This document shows, one piece after another, positions 1 through 31,489 of a DNA stretch of 64,000 nucleotides. Below the pieces are notes generated by a model. It saw only the letters and a list, made by a program, of their open reading frames with translations. It was not told where the DNA came from and did not search any database. A program made the translations under genes and the position numbers. The DNA is from Chrysomallon squamiferum (Eukaryota; Mollusca; Gastropoda; Neomphalida; Peltospiridae). The DNA is taken from NCBI GenBank assembly GCA_012295275.1, contig CM022668.1, positions 1,778,137-1,842,136 of the forward strand. Reading direction: 5' to 3'. How positions within the stretch are numbered: position 1 is the first letter of the stretch; the number at the start of each line of letters is the position of its first letter.

Positions 1-339
1 TAGTTTGTTTATATAGTTCAACTTTATGTGACAGACATTAACTAAATCAGTTAAGTTCATATACCATGTTTCAGAAGAGAACAGTGAGGAAGGAGAAACT
101 GATTTTATCTTGACAAACAAGAGGAACATAGACACACAACAGTGAAAGTGACCACAGACTCGTAATTAGAAAAATCAAACCGAGCAAAGGTGTGAACAAT
201 GACAAATATAATGAAGAGGAAACTGCGGACCAGTGAGTACGTGAAGAGATCATGGAAGAACCGATTACCACTGCGGGGAGTCTGAATAAAGCTAGAACAG
301 CGCATGACAGACTGATAAACTGCTAGACTGCAGCACAGA
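1..339. other. non-coding flank, nothing recognised
   Basis: No coding signal or RNA gene is seen. Short open frames on the minus strand here are low-complexity and match nothing I know. Any earlier exons of gene A, such as a signal peptide or TSP1 domains, are not visible in this stretch. Confidence 0.5.
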
Positions 340-1040
340 ATCTGCTGAATTTCTACCCAGAGTTACAACATTTTCATAACTCACACCATCCTGAAAAACA
401 TACCTGATATGATGCCACTGGAGGTAGAAGAGATATACAAAATGGCACGACTAGAAAAAAGTATCCATTAAAATGAGAAGAGATATGAAGTTGAGATGTA
501 ACCAATGATTATCGGAGAGACTAATTCCCACCGCGTGCACGAATGCAAAGACAGTGATTATATGAAGAAAGTAAATACGAAAGATCTAAAGAACCACAGA
601 CCCAATTGCTTACTTTCCATCATATACAAGCTGCTAACAAAAGTACAAAAAAAAGACAACACAAGACATTCAACGATAACCAGCCTAAGAGATCAACGGG
701 ATTCACACATCCCACTCTGCATGGCTTTGGTCGACCTTCAGAAGGCTTTTGACTCTGTACAAATTCAGCATTACTTTCCTCGCTCCAGAACAGGGGTAGA
801 TGATGATGTACATCGGACTCCTGTCTACATCAGCACCTCGAACTCGGTTCACCTTGAAAAAGAACGCAAATAAACACAGGCGTTCGACAGGAAGAATCTA
901 TTTGAACCGAGCTGTTTACGTCAGTATCCGAGAACATACTTATTTCAAAACCTTATCTGAGAAGACTGAGAATATATCAGTGAAGCTGGCTTCCCCGATG
1001 ACGTACTCCTCTGTGTTAATGTTTTCTTTTTTTATTTAGA
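340..1040 (+). pseudogene. decayed LINE-type reverse transcriptase fragment
   Basis: Broken reading frames on the plus strand carry pieces typical of a non-LTR retrotransposon reverse transcriptase. In order they are NHRPNCLLSIIYKLLTKV (near 590-650), the palm-domain block ALVDLQKAFDSVQ (near 722-765), and a later block resembling the LHKE...RQGD region (near 840-890), with a weak FADD-like region after it (near 985-1015). Frames change between the pieces and stops interrupt them, so the copy is dead and also truncated at both ends. The wording NxRPxxLLSxxYKLxTK and LAFVDxEKAFDSV is characteristic of RTE/BovB-like and related elements, but the clade is a guess. It lies upstream of the first visible exon of gene A, on the same strand. 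Confidence 0.7.
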
Positions 1041-1830
1041 GGAATTTTATAACATCAATCTTCTGTTAACAAGTAATTGTTGACATTCACTGTTACTATT
1101 TCCTTCAAGTAATATTTGATCCTGATCTATAGTCTATTATTGCAGTATTAGTCTAAAATTAAATTTAAATCTGATTAAGATCAAAATAAAATGTTAATAT
1201 CTGTTTTTATTATAGGTTTTACACAATAAAACATGGTTATCAAGATTAAAATTCTCGTCGAATTGCTGTTTGCACACGGCCTGTTTAAACTGATTGGTTG
1301 GTCAACATTTCTTACTCTAATTACACTTATATACTTGATACAAACACTGACAAAAGCTGATATACAGATACAGGCTTCAGTTATTAATTATAATACTGTA
1401 CTTCATACAAAGACTTAAAGGATAAAGATACGTACATCAGCTATTACAGTTTTATACTTGATAGAAACCTATACACAGATTCATGTGCTGGATGCTGATT
1501 ATACCAGTATACTGAAATAAACTGTAGGGAATTGACTGAATACTGATACCAGAGTACAAATTATAATAATATACCTACAAAAACACATGTAGAATCCTGA
1601 CAGAAAACGCACACGCACGTACTCTGAATACTAATTATAATCGTATACTAGATTCAAATATGTAGAAGGAAGCTGAAAATTATTTTTATAGCATTAAGTG
1701 TAGTATCAAAATCTTTATCTAAATAATATGTATGCAACGGTAAATTATGGAAATCACTTTAGAAAATAAAGTATGTTACTAATATATATATAATTAACGT
1801 GTTTTTTTTTTGTTTTTTTTTTGTTTTCAG
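1041..1830 (+). other. non-coding DNA, probable intron of gene A
   Basis: AT-rich sequence with no recognisable exon. It ends in a strong pyrimidine tract (about 1801-1830) and a CAG acceptor for the first visible GON exon, so at least its right part should be intronic. Confidence 0.5.
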
Positions 1831-8786
<6,956 letters not shown>

Positions 8787-8990
8787 AGAGAAAACTACAT
8801 AATTAGTGGGAAGATTTTATATTGAAAGATACTTTACTTTTCATTTCACAGCTGTGGTAAAATGATATTTTGTAAACAGTTGTCTTGTCTTTTGAAAAAA
8901 ACATTAACTGTTAGTGAATGATTCACTCTCTTCATATAGTCATCATCGGTTATACTTACTGCTCCAACATTATACTTTCAACTGACAGGT
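8787..8990 (+). other. 3' flank of gene A tail exon
   Basis: The bases after the stop (AGAGAAAACTACATA) match the last coding bases of the 10776-11394 exon, confirming that the two terminal exons are duplicates. No canonical AATAAA was found close by. Confidence 0.6.
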
Positions 8991-9640
8991 GATACGCACT
9001 GACAGTACAGGATACTACAATATTCATACTCCTTTATACGTACTGACAGTACAGGATACTACAGTATTCATACTCCTTTATACGTACTGACAGTACAGGA
9101 TACTACAGTATTCATACTCCTTTATACGTACTGCTGATACATTTTACTTCCTCATGATTAATTATATTTACTGATGATACATTTTAGTTACCTAGGATAC
9201 ATAAAATTTATTGATGATACATTTTACTTACCTGTGATAAATTATATTTACTGATGATACATTGTACTTACTATGATAAATTATATTTACTGATGATACA
9301 TTTTAGTTACCTAGGATACATAATATTTATTGATGATACATTTTACTTACCTATGATTAATTATATTTACTGATGATACATTGTACTTACTATGATACAT
9401 AGTATTTACTGATGATACATAGTATTTACTGATGATACATTGTTCTTAATATGATAAATTATATTTACTGATGATACACTGTACTTACCTATGATACATA
9501 ATATTTGCTGATCATACGCTATATTTACTAATGATAAAATATATTTACAGATGATACACTATACTTATGATTATACATTTTATTTACAGATCATACACTA
9601 ATTTGCTGATGCTATGTTAAACTTACTGAATATAGTTAAT
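8991..9640 (+). repeat. 44-bp repeats followed by degenerate GATGATACATT repeats
   Basis: Three copies of a unit of about 44 bp (TACTGACAGTACAGGATACT with a TTCATACTCCTTTATACG end) run from 8991 to 9135. They merge into imperfect units of GATGATACATTTTACTTACC and AATTATATTTACT up to about 9640. Confidence 0.85.
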
Positions 9641-10276
9641 TTTTATAATTAACATCATCAGAAGCCTAATTAACTGATAAAATATAACCAATATTTACAC
9701 TGATATAATTAACATAAACAATATTGTCTGTGATATATTTAATATATGATAATATATGGTAACTGTGATACATGTATAAAGTAACGTGCTGTGTTTGACA
9801 AACGTTTAGAACGCTATTATTGTTAGCTGCAAGGTATTGTATTGCTGAATAATATATTTCGAGACCATCTTTGTATTATGCAGATAAGAAAGAGATATAC
9901 CTATTGTTTTTAGTGTGTCATTTTATTTTATTATTTTTTATATTTATTATTATTCTTTTTTAGTTTATTTATTTATTTATTCATGTATTGTTGTAGTTGA
10001 TGTTGTTTTTGTTTCTGAAAGGGGGGGGGAAATCAGAATATCTTATACCTCTTATAAGTAGTTTTATTTTCATCTGCTGATATTTTTATATATCAGCTCC
10101 ATTGTTGATTGTGAAGGGGGGGGGCACTGCAAACAAAACAAAGTAAAACGAATGAGATGATCGTGACGTCCACTGACCTATGACCTCTCCCCTCCATGTC
10201 CAGTCTATGACGTCAGATAATCGAAAAGAAGTACAACTGGTTTCATTTTTGGTAATACTGCTTATTTTGTGCTCAG

Positions 10277-10366
10277 TTGTTAAAAGATGGAGTTGTATGC
10301 ACTTTCACTCACATCTGCTGGAGTTTTCCTTATTCTTTTTTCTCTTGGAATGTCTTGCATGTTCCG
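10277..10366 (+). CDS. possible second TM exon of gene A (frame uncertain)
   Basis: This short segment ends in a perfect donor (G/gtaagt at 10367). From the ATG at 10287 it reads MELYALSLTSAGVFLILFSL and on to MFR, a clean hydrophobic helix. It leaves in phase 2 with CG, so the first base of the 10776 exon completes Arg exactly as in the first TM/tail pair. The problem is the entry. The best acceptor (gtgctcag, 10276) puts a TAA in this frame, and no phase-1 entry reaches it. The helix may start at its own ATG (good context AAAGATGG), use a weak acceptor at 10286, or be a frameshifted relic. Confidence 0.4.
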
Positions 10367-10775
10367 GTAAGTATTATTATTGTTATTGTTATTGCAGAAG
10401 TTATTATTATAAACTAAATTACAAACCGTGACTACTCGCAGTCTATTCAACACAAAATTGCAATGGAATAGATTTTTATACAATTCATTAACTACTTAAT
10501 GGATGCTAAATGAAAATTTGTTAGGTAATTCGTACCAGTTTCGGCACATTTTTATTTTATTTTGTTGTCCTTGAATTCTCTCTGGTCATTATCCTACAAA
10601 TAGTAGTTTTACTAAATGTTTATTTTATTTTATGTATTCTTTTTAAATATTTTTTTATTTATATTTTTTCTTAATTTCAATTTTCTAATTTTCATTTTTT
10701 CCATTTCTTATCTTACATTTCTCTCTTTTTCAAATTTTATTATTATTATTAATTAATTTACTTATCTTAAACAAG

Positions 10776-11394
10776 GAACAAAAGACCAAAAGATGACGGC
10801 CGTAAGATCACGCGCAGTTTCGAGGGTAAAGGTAGTGCGCATGCTCACTCGGAGGATTACGAGGAACACATCATAGGGTCTATAGTAAAACGTGAACATG
10901 GAAAATTGAAACGTGATGACAGCAAAACAAAACGTGATGGCAGGAAACCAAAACGTGTTGATAGCAAGACGAAACGTGGTGACAGTCAAATAAAACGTGA
11001 TGACAGTAAAACAAAACGTGGTGACAGTCAAATAAAACGTGATGACAGTAAAACAAAACGTGATGGCAGTCAAATAAAACGTGATGACAGTAAAACAAAA
11101 CGTGATGACAGTCAAATAAAACGTGATGACAGTAAAACAAAATGTGATGACAGTCAAATAAAACGTGATGACAGTAAAACAAAATGTGATGACAGCCAAC
11201 TAAAACGTGATGACAGTAAAACAAAATGTGATGACAGCCAAATAAAACGTGATGACAGTAAAACAAAATGTGATGACAGCCAAATAAAACGTGATGATAG
11301 CAAAACAAAATGTGATGACAGCCAAATAAAACGTGATGATAGCAAAACAAAATTTGACGAAGATGCAATAAAAAGCGAAGAGAAAACTACATAG
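10776..11394 (+). CDS. second tail exon: heptad-repeat cytoplasmic tail
   Basis: The acceptor is aaacaag, the entry is phase 2 (G then AAC AAA AGA) and a TAG ends it at 11392-11394, about 205 residues. It starts NKRPKDDGRK and TRSFEGKGS, then an acidic region and EEHIIGSIVKRE. This aligns with the unique end of the first tail exon (DYSFEGKGSVYS... DYENIILSKK). About 22 heptads follow, alternating KRDDSKT with K(R/C)DDSQI, in 21-bp/42-bp DNA repeats. It is highly charged and probably unstructured. It is either an alternative last exon of gene A or the tail of a second, partly lost gene copy. AATAAA lies at 11419-11424, 25 bases past the stop. Confidence 0.65.
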
Positions 11395-11418
11395 GATGCT
11401 AATACCAGCAATATAAGA

Positions 11419-11424
11419 AATAAA
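11419..11424 (+). promoter_or_regulatory. candidate poly(A) signal
   Basis: AATAAA 25 bases after the TAG of the 10776-11394 exon, upstream of a T-run at 11443-11465. The position is right for a terminal exon. Confidence 0.5.
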
Positions 11425-11681
11425 CAAGTCAGAAACTGAAGAATTTTTTTTTTTTTTTTTTTTTTAAAAAGAAGAAAATAGATATCTATCGACAATTAGA
11501 CTAAAGCACTAATATATATATATTATTAAACAAGTTATCATCATTAAATAGCATTAAATATATATATGTAATGTTAGAGTCATATAAAAATTATATCCAT
11601 GTTTATGTAATATACAGAATATAGAGCATACTTATGTTTTGATTTCTAATTTTTCATGATAGAAATATATGGATTTTGATA

Positions 11682-11729
<48 letters not shown>

Positions 11730-12723
11730 CTTTATTTATATATATAATTATTTACTTATTGGAAGTGTTAACTATAAGAATGACTAGACTGGTTATAATG
11801 TATCTAAATCAACAAACAGAGTAATTTTTAAATAACATGATTTTAACAGTAAAATATTTTTTTAAATGTCAATTTTTTTAAACATCAGCAGTTTTTGAAT
11901 GACAAATGTGTTTAACATCGGTAATTTTTTTTTTAAATGACATCATTTTAGAGTCAATAAAGTAATTTTTAAATGACAAATTATTTTAGAGTCGGTAAAG
12001 TAATTTTTAAATGAGGAAATTTTTTTAACATCAGCAAAAAATAATTATTGAATGACAAATGTTTTTAACACCAATAAATTCATCTTGAAATGACAAATGT
12101 TCTTAAACAGAACTAAGATGAAACTGAAATAGAGTGACGGAGAATAATAAAAAAAATGAATATGGCATTTACTGAACCCAAGTCGAGTAGTTACCAGTGT
12201 TACCATTGTCAAGGATAAGTTAAGTCTGTATTATTTCTCAAACGACTGGAACAGACGACGATAATTTAAAAGTGAAATACTTTAAAGCAACAGACCCACA
12301 TAAACAAGTAAAATAAATAATAAATTAAATTAAAATAGATGAAAGAAAGAGAGTGATGCGGAGATGAAGATTTAAAAAGATCAGTTGATGAGCCTGTGTT
12401 GAGTGTTGTCCACAGCAGAAAGGACATTAGTGAGAGGACACTGCTTGATGCAGGAAAGAATGATGGAAAGATAAATAATGATAAAAGTCAAAAAGAAAAA
12501 ATAAAGTTGGGCAGAACTGTTATCATTAAATATTACTAGGTCGAGGAATACTAAATGCAATGTTTGCTGTAGAGTCAAACTGAATGGTAATTGTATTGAA
12601 TAGTATGTACATTTGTAAGTATGACTGCTTGTATAGAAGATGTTTATAGTTTTATTAAAGTGTATGTGTTACATGAAGACTATGAAATTAGGGTTGTTGT
12701 TGTTTTTTTTTGCTTTGCTGCAG
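11425..12723. other. AT-rich non-coding stretch
   Basis: Contains a poly-T run, an (ATT)n tract at about 11682-11726 and imperfect repeats of a unit with TTTTTAAATGACAAAT between about 11820 and 12110. No gene is seen. The minus-strand frame at 12381-12578 is not supported. Confidence 0.6.
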
Positions 12724-12778
12724 TCACAGCGGTAAAACCACTCCCTGCCAGAAGCTGGAGACTGAAGAACGTGACTAG
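12724..12778 (+). CDS. possible third short terminal exon of gene A
   Basis: A strong acceptor (T-rich tract and ttgctgcag, 12700-12723) is followed by one base and a 17-codon open reading, HSGKTTPCQKLETEERD, then TAG. A phase-2 entry is the phase left by both TM exons. The predicted tail is short and charged, comparable in length to that of gene B. The evidence is only the acceptor, the phase and the composition, so this may be chance. Confidence 0.3.
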
Positions 12779-13644
12779 TTGCATTACGTAACAATCGGGT
12801 CATCTGCTAACGTCACAGTTTTTAAGATCTACAAGGCCATTTAATACATTACTCAGTGTTTTAATAACTACGAATTAGAAGGCACATCTGTTAACAATCA
12901 CAAGTATGCATCTTTGGTGATAATTTGGTTACATTCTCGTCATAACGGTACAACACTAACTACACTTTTTAAAATAAATTTTATTAATTTCAGGAGAAGA
13001 TAAATATCGAAATATCGAGACAGTTTTCTAGGTAAAAGTCTGCTGTTACTGAAAAGCAGTGGGTGTCAAGTCAAACGTCCAGCGACTTGCTCCAGCAAAG
13101 CTTGATACCGACCCAACGCCTCAAATTAGGTCAAGCGTCCACCGTTCAATCAAATGACCACTTGTGGGCACTAGCACCCAGATAACTACCACAGTGCTAA
13201 ACTGTTGTATATGGTTATCTCAGTTCAAGTGCCTAATGGGTACGGAAATAAATTCAGTGTTTTGTAAATTTATGTGGAATGGGAAAAACACCTTTAGTCA
13301 AACATTCTTCTAGGAATAAAGTTCCCATGGGTTAAATGTACGAGATTTTCAGGAAAAAAAATCATAAAGTATCTAAATCATATACTGTATACAGTCATTC
13401 TATACTCGCTTCGAGATGAGTGGAAATATCTTGTTTGAAAGAGTTATTTTTGATTCATGATAATAAATAGATAAATAAATAAATAAATAAATAATAATAA
13501 AAACAAAAACATAATAAATAAATATGATTTTAAAGTCATGAACGCTTATAAAGATACTGTTTTTTAATCCTTTCTAGAATGTTTTAGTGCTGGCCCCCAG
13601 ATGCTGGTTGTGTGTTTGTATGTTTAAATATATACATATGCTAC
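12779..13644. other. non-coding stretch between the convergent genes
   Basis: No exon is recognised. The block around 12995-13200 is more complex and GC-richer than its surroundings and could be an old interspersed repeat, but no diagnostic feature is seen. An (AAAT)n run lies near 13465-13500. Confidence 0.4.
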
Positions 13645-14802
13645 AGTCAATATGTCAAACTAGTCATTTGACCTAATACATGAAACATTTATGCATTTAG
13701 CCAAATGCCAAAGACCATTAGACATTTGGCCTAATGACATCAATTTTCAGTCATTAGGCCAAATGACTGGATTTTTGTTAGTATTATTTGACATTCTTCC
13801 AGACTGCATTTCAGGCAATCAGTCAAATGGATTTAATGTTTTATTTACATCTGTACATTGGTGGGATTGGTGATCGTACTATTCTTACATCAAAGACCAA
13901 TGATTTTAATATCGACAGTCTATAACTTACTTATTCATGATTTCATGGAAATGCGTAAACCTTACAAAACAGATCACATTTTAACTAGAAAACACGTAAG
14001 CTACTGATAACATTCAGATAACTGTATGAGTCCACTATAGAAGTTTCTGTAGAAAAATCACATTAAAAAGGAAGAGTACTTCTTGATTACAGACCAGCTA
14101 AAGAAGAGCTCTATTGGCCTCAAGATAAAACCCACAACAAGTGTTATCTCATGTCCATGTTTGAAATCCTTCAGAGACACCCACAAAACCTAGGCTCAGA
14201 CCTAAAAGACATATTAGTAGCCTGGGTGAGTGAGATCGACACAACACACTAAAGTGTAGACATCAGGTTTGTTCAATTCAACTAGACTAGTTGCAGTCAA
14301 ACGCAGCTCTTGTGCCGACATCGTTCATCAGCGCCAAGCGAAAACTCGCCGAGAAGGTTAGTTTCAGCAAGCCGAGCGGATGATCAAACGCAGTCATGTG
14401 TTGACCGCCGGAGAACGAGGAGACTGGATGACTGGAATGGAGGATGTCGCCTAGAGCAGCAGAGTAAAAAGAGACATCCGCAGCTGGACAAGGGTTTGTG
14501 AAATGCAGCTGTGTGGGACGATAATTCTAGATGTCGCTCAAATTTGAACTGTTGTAATAAACAGAACACTATTTGAACACACACAGAATATAAATTTCAG
14601 TTTTACCATTGCGATGTGTTTCGAAATAAATATTTTTGTGCAGATGCAAATCATTCATTTTCATTCATTTTGCCTAATGACTAAAGGTCTGTTTCAGTCG
14701 TTTGGACTAATTTAGGACAACCGCCTGACGGTATTGGGCATTAAATTAAAATGCCAAAACATTTCAAGCATTAGGTCAAATGATTGGTTTGACATATTGA
14801 CT
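13645..14802. mobile_element. 1.16-kb element with terminal inverted repeats
   Basis: The left end AGTCAATATGTCAAAC (13645 on) and the right end, read on the other strand from 14802, are identical for 16 bases. They stay similar for about 50 bases (TCATTTGACCTAAT then TGAAA). Subterminal copies of CATTAGGCCAAATGACT-like sequence occur in both orientations at both ends. The interior, notably 14290-14520, is GC-richer, with short open frames but no recognisable transposase. This fits a non-autonomous DNA transposon. No convincing target-site duplication could be read. Confidence 0.65.
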
Positions 14803-15772
14803 TAACATATACGTACATAAATCCGCTTAGTATGTACAATGTCTTTATCTCGAACCTCCTTTTATTCTGCAATTCGTTCTGTTACGTTTCTGGATTCCAC
14901 ATTGGCCGAAGATATGTAAAACACGAAATTCGCATGAGCTCATGAATTATGCTTTGATAATCAAGACAAACTGTGGGCTCGAAACATAGTTTGTGATACA
15001 TGTCAATCGAAACTGGAGGACGGATGCAAGGTGAATGCCCTTTGCCAGATCCTGAATACAGAGACAGCCACAGAATCATGTCATGATAGCTAATTCTGTG
15101 TGGTGGATATTTCAAGATTCAAGAAAACGAAAAGTCGACCTGATCTAACGTATCCAAACATTTTTGGACTGAAAAGTTAATGTTAAAACTATCAACAGCA
15201 GTCAAGTACGCCTTTAAATCAATAAAATTTATTAGCATATTTCAAAATCAGTAAGTAAGCGTGAACATAATATGTGTTTGATGTTATGACTAGATCTTTC
15301 CTCGTTTGCCATTGCGTTCTAATCAGATATATAAAACAACAGAAATATCCATTACTAAAGGCATCCATTCATTCATCCATCCATACACACACGCATGCAT
15401 ACATACATACATACATACATACATACATGCATATACACAACACACATATACACACAAACACACTTACACACATGTATAAATAGATACATAATATACGTAC
15501 ATACATGCATGCATACACACATACATATAACATAGGTATGCATATCCATTTATCCAAACATACCTAAACACATTCGTGCCAACAACACAACATTTTTGTT
15601 AGTTTATTGCACGAACCTTTCCATAATTAAAAGTTCAGTAAAAAAAATATCTGAAGTAACAACAAGGTAGATATTTGTTTTTAAATACAAGATTTTGTAA
15701 TGTGATTTAATGTCTTTGCTGTTATTAATATTAGCATTTTAAGAATTAATATTTTCTGTTTTCATAAATTTT
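14803..15772. other. non-coding stretch 3' of gene B
   Basis: Contains an open minus-strand frame at 15115-14882 of fairly complex composition that I cannot assign, and CATA/CA simple repeats at about 15361-15560. The poly(A) site of gene B should lie here but no canonical signal was identified. Confidence 0.4.
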
Positions 15773-28750
<12,978 letters not shown>

Positions 28751-29887
28751 CTGAAATATATTAATATCTCTATATTAATTGTACACCTGTCTGCTAACAA
28801 AATTCAAGGGGATTCAGCGTATTAATTTATATATTATGATATGAACTAAAATGTTGATAAATAAAGTAATGATATGTTTATACATTTTTTTCACAAACAC
28901 CGATGCACATCTAATCTTTGACTATATAAATAACAAAGTGACTCTCTTTGAATTGCTTAGCATTTAGAGATGGATCTTGTGTATGTAATAGTGTGACTGA
29001 TTGGTATATATGAGTGTGTAAGATTGAATTAAGCCTGTGATACAGTTTAAAATCAATCCAATCCACAGTGAATAACAGTGGCCTATTGCACTGATTAAAA
29101 CTGGTTTAACCCTCTGAGAACATCAACATCAGTATATACGTAATAAGTTTTGTAGTTGACATCGTTCATATTATAAATAATATTAGTATCAACATCATGA
29201 TCATCGGTCATTATACTAAATTCTGAGTAGACGAAACAAGGAAAAAAAAAAAAAAAAAAAAAAAAAATTAAGCCTGTCGAAGCAATAGTTCAACAAAGAC
29301 TGAGGGAAAAAAACAACAAAAAACCCGCGATTCGTATTAAAATTATATAAAGTTTATTTGTTTCATCCACAATCAATGGCACATATTAATGCTTTTATTA
29401 TTACTACTACTACAGTTATACAAACCACAGAGTGAAAAGATGGACAAAACATTCACGATATTCCATTGATATATAGCCTGGAAAAACAAATAATAATAAT
29501 AAATGAAAAGAAACAAAAATAATGAACATATTTAAAAATAAATATATAGAAGGATAGATAGAGGGAGACAGAGGGGTGATGCAAACACCTCTACAACTAA
29601 AGACTATACTAAGTACCGTTTTATCAATATATCAGTATCAGTATTGTTTATAATCATCATCATCATCATCATCATCATTTGCTGTTGTTATTATTATTAT
29701 TCTTTTAATTTCTTTCAAAATATCCAGTACCATATTTACTTAAATAATCTGTTTAATGTAAGTCAGACCTAACACAAACTATTTTTGTGTAAACACAGCA
29801 ACTGTGACTGGTATCTGTCAATGATTTAAACACTATCAATGACTATCTTATATTATCAACAATGTATCGCTGATATCCATAATATCG

Positions 29888-29926
<39 letters not shown>

Positions 29927-31110
29927 TCCTAGCATTCTATATGCATGTACAAAGTTGAAATGACTTAATAAAATAATATGGAAATGCAAGTAAATTAGAA
30001 AAGAATATTCTTAAGACCTGTACAGTTGACAATTGTTAGCAGCGATTTTCTTCATATCGTGGTACATTCTGCTGTAAGGAGTACGTAACTGATAAATACA
30101 TAAATATTCTTTACCTTGTACATTATTTGTTCGTAGATTTCACACACGGTTTTGAATAAAACGACAATGGAAACTGAAGTTAGCCAAGATATTCTTACGT
30201 CTGCTGACGAAATAATTATTCCATAGTGACGTCATAGGTTAACTACTCATTAATTTTATATTTTAGCGTAAAGATTTTAAATACATTTAAATACTTATAA
30301 ATTTATTTATTTATTTATTTATTTATTAAACTTTTAATTTTATTTTAACACACTATAAATTATGTATATATATATATATATATTTTGTATGTATGTATTT
30401 TTCGTTTGTGTGTGTGTGGTGTGTGTGTGTATATATATATTTATATGTATGTATGAAAGTCTGGCTATCTCTCTGTCTGTCTGTACGTGTATATTTATAT
30501 GAATATGTTTGTTTGTATGTTTGTTTGTGTAATTTGTGTATACTTTTAGTCTAGCAGTCAACTTAGGGAGCCCTGTACCGTCAGTTTAAATAATCTAAGT
30601 GATGAATATTTATGTTCAGAGATGAATTACACACCCATTAATCCTCTTTATTTAATCATGATCAAAGATTTACGACAACAAGGGTTAACGTGTTTAGTAA
30701 TTATCAGATTGCAACGTCGTTAACCCGTGATCCCCAAACACGGTGATAATCTCATGTAATTTGTATTCACCGTCAACACATGAAAACGCGATCAGAATAT
30801 CTTCAGTATATTGCAGTCTGCTGATGTATGCGAGAGAGTGACGACATAGAGAGATAGATAAAAAGTAAGAGAAAAAGAGAAAGACGGACAGAAAGATATA
30901 TAGAGGGAAAGAAGGAGAGATGAACAGAGAGAGAAAGAGAAAGAGAGATGGACAGATAGATAGGAAGGTAGATAGACATACGGACAGATAGACAGACAGA
31001 TAAACTGATAGGGAGAAAGAGAGAGGTGGGAGAGAAAGAAAGAAAGTGAAAAAAGTAGAATAAAGAAAAAAAAAATCAAAGTAACCTGCTATGCAGTTAC
31101 ATTTTTTCAG
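28751..31110. other. probable 5' intron or flank of gene B
   Basis: AT-rich. It contains a poly-A run at 29250-29275, ATTT repeats at 29885-29925, CATC repeats near 29650, TATG/GTAT simple repeats at 30360-30530 and a GA/GACAGATA-rich block at 30830-31075. No supported exon. A splice-bounded open stretch near 30115-30205 on the minus strand was considered and rejected. Confidence 0.5.
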
Positions 31111-31306
31111 TCAACAGCGACAAACTTTGTCCATATTCAGACAAACGGGTAATTTGTTACACTGTAAAGGTACCATGCATGTAACGTAGCACGCATCAAC
31201 AATGTAAAACTCTAGATCTATGTCACACTGTAGATAATTACGTTCAGCTCTACACTTCATCACTGGCTTTGCTGTTAGACATATCTTTTCATGATCTGAT
31301 GTAAAC
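31111..31306 (-). CDS. orphan cysteine-rich terminal-type exon
   Basis: On the minus strand an acceptor (ttgtttacatcag, 31307-31319) is followed by a phase-1 open reading of 64 codons and a TGA. It encodes DHEKICLTAKPVMKC, then cysteines in LQC, DAC, YVTC, LQC, PVC, KVC and RC, nine in all. The even Cys spacing right up to the stop suggests real, disulphide-rich extracellular protein. I recognise no family. It could be the last exon of a separate gene starting further right. It could also be a gene B exon spliced from an internal donor (CAGT/gtaac, phase 1) to the TSP1 exon, which would lose the last four cysteines. Confidence 0.4.
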
Positions 31307-31489
31307 AAATCAGTTAATGTTAAAATAAACACCTCGTCATTATTTGAGTAGAGATAGTAACTGCGTTAATGGCTATTTTCTCCTATAAATAAAATGTGTT
31401 TATAAAAACATTAAAATGCGTGGCGCACTGGTTGGAACGGGAATAATCACTTTACCTTTAGCACTTCAGAATAAGTAATTTCCTCGTGT

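Noticed and set aside
10762-11495. Hydrophobic minus-strand frames opposite the heptad exon
   Set aside because: They are antisense shadows of the 21-bp coding repeat. The plus-strand reading has an acceptor, shared ends and a poly(A) signal.
14310-14501. Arg-rich 63-codon frame inside the inverted-repeat element
   Set aside because: Short, with no transposase motif. Probably chance in a GC-richer interior.
14882-15115. 77-codon minus-strand frame of complex composition
   Set aside because: No recognisable motif or splice support; left unassigned.
30115-30205. Possible small minus-strand exon (RISWLTSVSIVVLF... with a gtaaag donor)
   Set aside because: It has acceptor and donor sequences and an open frame, but no domain similarity, an uncertain phase and no start.
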